Origin: JAAZHD01 sp012510895
GTDB taxonomy: Bacteria > Bacillota > Clostridia > Caldicoprobacterales > DTU083
Direction of reading: 5' to 3'
NCBI GenBank assembly: GCA_050951465.1
Contig: JBMNJC010000015.1
Coordinates: 89,381 to 153,380, forward strand
Length of the DNA stretch: 64,000 bases
Shown here: one piece after another, positions 60,944 through 64,000 of the stretch
How the letters are laid out: every line of letters starts with the position of its first letter
Position numbering within the stretch: position 1 is the stretch's first letter
Notes under the pieces: generated by a model
Seen by the model: only the letters and a program-made list of their open reading frames with translations
Databases searched by the model: none
Told to the model about the DNA's origin: nothing
Translations under genes and position numbers: made by a program

Positions 60944-61156
60944 TTGTAATCTACTCCCTTCGTTTCTAATATTATCTATGCCTGAATTATACCTGACAAT
61001 AAAACAAAAATATGTGATATAGATTACACTTTGAGAAAAAATCTGTTTTATTGACGCTATCATCCCTTATAGAGTAAACTGATAGGACAATATAAGAAAT
61101 ACGTAACAAATTTTTATTTTTTGTTATACTCAAGTTTTTAGGAGGAAATAGGAAAA
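60944..61156. other. Divergent intergenic region
   Basis: AT-rich region between the ferredoxin-domain gene (minus) and the methyltransferase pseudogene (plus). TTGACG at about 61052 with a TAAACT 18 bases on, and TATACT at 61122-61127, are possible plus-strand promoter parts. No RNA gene is seen. Confidence 0.35.
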
Positions 61157-62518
61157 ATGAGCACAACTCAGATACCGGTTGAGAAAAATAAAGACTATGA
61201 AATGAATATAGACAGCCTGGGTTCCACCGGTGAGGGAGTAGGCAGAATAAAAGGGTTTACTGTATTTGTTGAAGGAGCCCTTCCCGGAGAGAGGATTCTT
61301 GTAAAGATTGTCAAAGTAACTAAAAATTTTGCATACGGAAAGCTGCTTCATATAATACAAAGGTCAGAAAAACGCACAGAGCCGCCCTGTCCTTATTTTA
61401 AAGCCTGCGGCGGGTGTCATCTTCAGCATTTGTCTTATGAGGGGCAGTTAGAGTATAAGAGGCAGAGGGTAGAGGATGCTCTTGAAAGAATAGGGCATCT
61501 GAAGGATGTGAAGGTACAGCCCGCTTTAGGAATGGAAGTACCCTGGAAGTATCGGAATAAAGCACAGTTTCCGACAGGTTTGGTTGACGGAAGGCCGGAG
61601 CTGGGCCTTTACAGAGCACGAAGCCATCAGCTGATTCCTATTAAGGATTGTCCCATACAGCATGACATTAATGAAAAAGTAATGGTATTGGTGAGAAAGT
61701 TTATAAATACCTATAATATACCTGTCTATGATGAAAAGACTCACAAAGGGATATTACGTCACGTAGTAACAAGGGTAGGTTTTTACCAGCAATCAGCTTA
61801 TGATAATTGTTGTAACTAACGGAGATCTGCCCAGAAAGAAGGAACTGGTATCCATATTACGGGATGGACTGCCCCCTTTAATCGGCATTGTTCAAAATTA
61901 TCAAACAGAGAGAACCAATGTGATTTTGGGACAGAAGTATAAGACTTTATGGGGCTCTGATTACATAATGGATGCTATCGGAGGATCTGAAATTTAAAAT
62001 TTCTCCACTGTCATTTTATCAGGTCAATCCTGTACAAACAGAAAAACTGTATGCCAAAGTTTTGGATTATGCTGCCTTGACAGGGAAAGAAACAGTAATT
62101 GATGCCTATTGCGGCATAGGTACCATATCGCTTTTTCTGGCGGGAAAAGCTGCCAAAGTGTATGGTGTGGAGATCGTCCCCCAAGCAGTGGAAGATGCTA
62201 AAGAAAATGCGAAAATTAACAACATTGAAAATGCAGAGTTTCTCCAGGGAGAGTCTGAAACGATTATTCCAAGGCTTTCAAAACTCGGAGTTCAAGCCGG
62301 TATAGTTGTAGTGGATCCGCCAAGAAAAGGCTGTGATGAAAAACTGCTGAAAGCAATTGTAGAAATGTCCCCAAACCGTATGGTATATGTATCCTGTAAT
62401 CCGGCTACCCTGGCCAGAGATTTGAAATATATGGCAGAGCACGGCTACCGGGTTGAGGAAGTACAGCCTGTGGATATGTTTCCTCAAACCACCCACGTTG
62501 AGACGGTAGTATTGATGT
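61157..62518 (+). pseudogene. TrmA/RlmD-family 23S rRNA (uracil-5)-methyltransferase, two frameshifts, interrupted by a group II intron
   Basis: Three frames join into one family member of about 455 residues. Part 1 (61157-61784) has a TRAM domain (DSLGSTGEGVGRIKGFTVFVEG), the iron-sulfur cysteines CPYFKACGGC and LRHVVTRVGF. Removing one T from the T5 run at 61780-61784 continues into MIIVVTNGDLPRKKELV. Removing one base near 61983-61986 restores LKFKISPLSFYQVNPVQTEKLY, the SAM motif DAYCGIGTISLFLAG, DPPRKGCDEKL and the nucleophile loop YVSCNPATLARDL. The catalytic parts are intact apart from the shifts, so the damage is recent or a sequencing error. The reading frame runs into the intron at about 62519. 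Confidence 0.85.
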
Positions 62519-64000
62519 GTGCGTCCAGCGAAGCTGGCAAATGCTAACAGGTGAAAGTCCTGTAGTGGTAAAGGTAGGGCAGCCACTTAGTCAGTAACCA
62601 GCGTATGAAGTAATTTGTGCGTTGAAGCGTTACGGAATGTTCTGAAAAGAGCAGACAAACTGGCGGGTCGTAACATGAAGTGAATACTGCCGCACCGTTA
62701 TTGACATTCCCGAAAGGGAACAACAGGGAGTCGAGCTGAGACATCAACAGCGAAGACAGCAGACGGTATGAAGAACCCTAAATGCAATACCTAAGAACCC
62801 TGCGGTGTAGAGGTAGCGACACGTCAGGAAAGTATTTGCCGGAACTGGAGAGAGCCTACTTTGCACAGGAAACTGTAAAGAGGAAGCATATAAGCGGAAG
62901 CGAAGTTGCAATCCTGCAAAGAGGCAGTCAGAAGTGCTCATAGTACCAAGGATTGTACAGACAACAAAACTGTACATAGGGAAGGGGCACAACTTTATTC
63001 AAGTCTGTAAAGGAGGTAGGTGCCGGTGATTGCCAATAAAGCTATTAACACCCATGAAAAAGTACGAGACTTCCAAAACAGACTATACCTTGCAGCCAAA
63101 GCTGACCGAAAGAGAAAGTTCTATGCGTTGTATGACAAGATATACCGTAAGGATATCTTGGAAGAAGCTTGGAAAAGGGTGAAACAGAATGGTGGAGCAG
63201 GCGGTGTTGATAAAGTCAGCATTGAAGACGTGAAAGTGTACGGCGAAGAAGAACTGTTGAACGAAATAGCGGAAGAATTGCGGACAGAGAAATATCGATG
63301 TAAGCCTGTCAGGCGAACCTATATTCCAAAATCAGATGGCAGAAAAAGAGCATTAGGAATACCTACAATCAAGGACAGAATAGTACAGATGGCGGCAAAG
63401 ATAGTGATAGAGCCTGTATTTGAAGCCGACTTTCAGTCTTGTTCGTATGGATTCCGACCGAAAAGGAATGCAAAACAGGCAATAGACAAGATTTATGAAG
63501 TAGCCGATAAAGGTGGAGCATTATGGGTAATAGATGCTGACATAAGAGACTACTTTGGGAGCATCAACCATGATAAACTGCTTTTATTAGTCAAACAGAG
63601 AATAACTGACCGAAGAGTGCTGAAACTGATAAAAGGCTGGCTGAAGGCAGGAGTGCTGGAGAACGGTCAATACAGTGAAAGTACACTTGGAGCACCACAG
63701 GGAGGAGTTATCTCACCGCTGTTATCCAATATATATCTAAATTATTTTGATGTATGTTGGAGTAAAAGGTTTGGACATCTGGGAGAGTTGGTGCGATACG
63801 CAGACGACTTTGTGATATTGTGCAAGCGGTTATCTCAAGCAGAAGAAGCTCTATGTGCGGTAAAAGGGATTATGAAAAAGCTGGAATTGACATTACACAG
63901 TGAGAAGACAAGGCTTGTCGATATGTATTTTGGAAAAGACAGCTTTGATTTTCTTGGATTCAACAACAGATTTCAGCGATTCAGAAACAAAAGCTGGCAG
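62519..64000 (+). mobile_element. Group II intron, 5' part (3' end outside the window)
   Basis: GTGCG at 62519-62523 matches the GUGYG start of group II introns and lies where the methyltransferase reading frame loses similarity. About 500 bases of structured non-coding RNA (many small inverted repeats, for example CCAGCGAAGCTGG at 62525-62537) precede an intron-encoded reverse transcriptase. Domains V and VI and the 3' splice site must lie beyond base 64000. The exact 5' boundary could differ by a base or two. Confidence 0.85.
63026..64000 (+). CDS. ltrA: Group II intron-encoded reverse transcriptase/maturase (3' truncated)
   Basis: 325 residues are visible. Reverse transcriptase blocks appear in order: WKRVKQNGGAGGVDKVSIEDV, KYRCKPVRRTYIPKSDGRKRALGIPTIKDRIVQMA (RT-1/2), FRPKRNAKQAI (RT-2a/3), WVIDADIRDYFGSI (RT-3), LGAPQGGVISPLLSNIYL (RT-4) and the catalytic VRYADDFVIL (RT-5). 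It helps splicing and retrohoming of its intron. GTG 63026 has AAAGGAGG nine bases upstream; GTG 63020 is too close. The maturase X domain and any endonuclease domain lie outside the window. Confidence 0.92.
   Translation, partial: MIANKAINTHEKVRDFQNRLYLAAKADRKRKFYALYDKIYRKDILEEAWKRVKQNGGAGGVDKVSIEDVKVYGEEELLNEIAEELRTEKYRCKPVRRTYIPKSDGRKRALGIPTIKDRIVQMAAKIVIEPVFEADFQSCSYGFRPKRNAKQAIDKIYEVADKGGALWVIDADIRDYFGSINHDKLLLLVKQRITDRRVLKLIKGWLKAGVLENGQYSESTLGAPQGGVISPLLSNIYLNYFDVCWSKRFGHLGELVRYADDFVILCKRLSQAEEALCAVKGIMKKLELTLHSEKTRLVDMYFGKDSFDFLGFNNRFQRFRNKSWQ

Noticed and set aside
1..64000. tRNA or rRNA genes, prophage, toxin-antitoxin or defence islands
   Set aside because: Intergenic gaps are short and were read for cloverleaf or phage-like content; nothing convincing was seen apart from the group II intron.

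Overview
The window reads as an ordinary chromosomal stretch of an endospore-forming, anaerobic, low-to-mid GC Firmicute of class Clostridia. Reasons: a spoIIAA-spoIIAB-sigF operon followed by spoVAA and spoVAB, YunB- and BofC-like sporulation proteins, a SCIFF peptide with its radical-SAM maturase (a near-universal marker of Clostridia), ruvCAB-queA-tgt-yajC synteny, HemZ, and strong Shine-Dalgarno sites with many TTG and GTG starts. Genus cannot be told from the sequence alone.

Layout. 1-1.8 kb: the 3' end of an AraC-type regulator and a class III aminotransferase. 1.9-6.1 kb: an overlapping trio, MrfA helicase, MrfB exonuclease and a TPR protein, convergent with a class A penicillin-binding protein on the minus strand (6.0-8.7 kb). 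9-13.8 kb: a short FtsH-type protease, a tyrosine-rich orphan protein whose ribosome binding site lies in an inverted repeat, an alpha-oxoamine synthase-like enzyme, ribosomal protein L25/Ctc and a small orphan. 13.9-16.8 kb: the sigma-F operon with an excellent sigma-H promoter, a 59-residue membrane ORF, then spoVAA-spoVAB. A second class A PBP (16.8-19.7 kb, minus) is divergent from yunB-yebC-amidase-bofC-proBA-oxidoreductase.

26.3-45.8 kb is a long plus-strand housekeeping run: ruvCAB, queA, tgt, yajC, a TIGR04086-like membrane protein, scfA-scfB, recJ, apt, relA/spoT, a metallo-beta-lactamase-fold hydrolase, hemZ, hisS, aspS, tcdA, rseC-like, trxA. It links Holliday-junction processing, queuosine tRNA modification, protein export, a ribosomally made thioether peptide, stringent response and tRNA charging. 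45.9-59.5 kb continues with glyA, rarA, an Rrf2/IscR regulator with iscS-iscU, PRC-barrel/YtxH/AI-2E genes, a YtoI-like DRTGG-CBS regulator, dnaE, a DUF2007-like protein, pfkA and a thioesterase.

59.5-64 kb is the least ordinary part: a predicted FMN-carrying lipoprotein and a ferredoxin-domain protein on the minus strand, then a TrmA/RlmD-family rRNA methyltransferase gene broken by two one-base frameshifts and interrupted at its very 3' end by a group II intron whose reverse transcriptase runs off the window. I see no tRNA, rRNA, CRISPR array or prophage. I found no clearly new multi-gene system. The best leads are the SCIFF locus with its intergenic hairpin, the RBS-sequestering repeat before the tyrosine-rich orphan, the small sporulation-operon membrane ORF, and the intron-disrupted methyltransferase.
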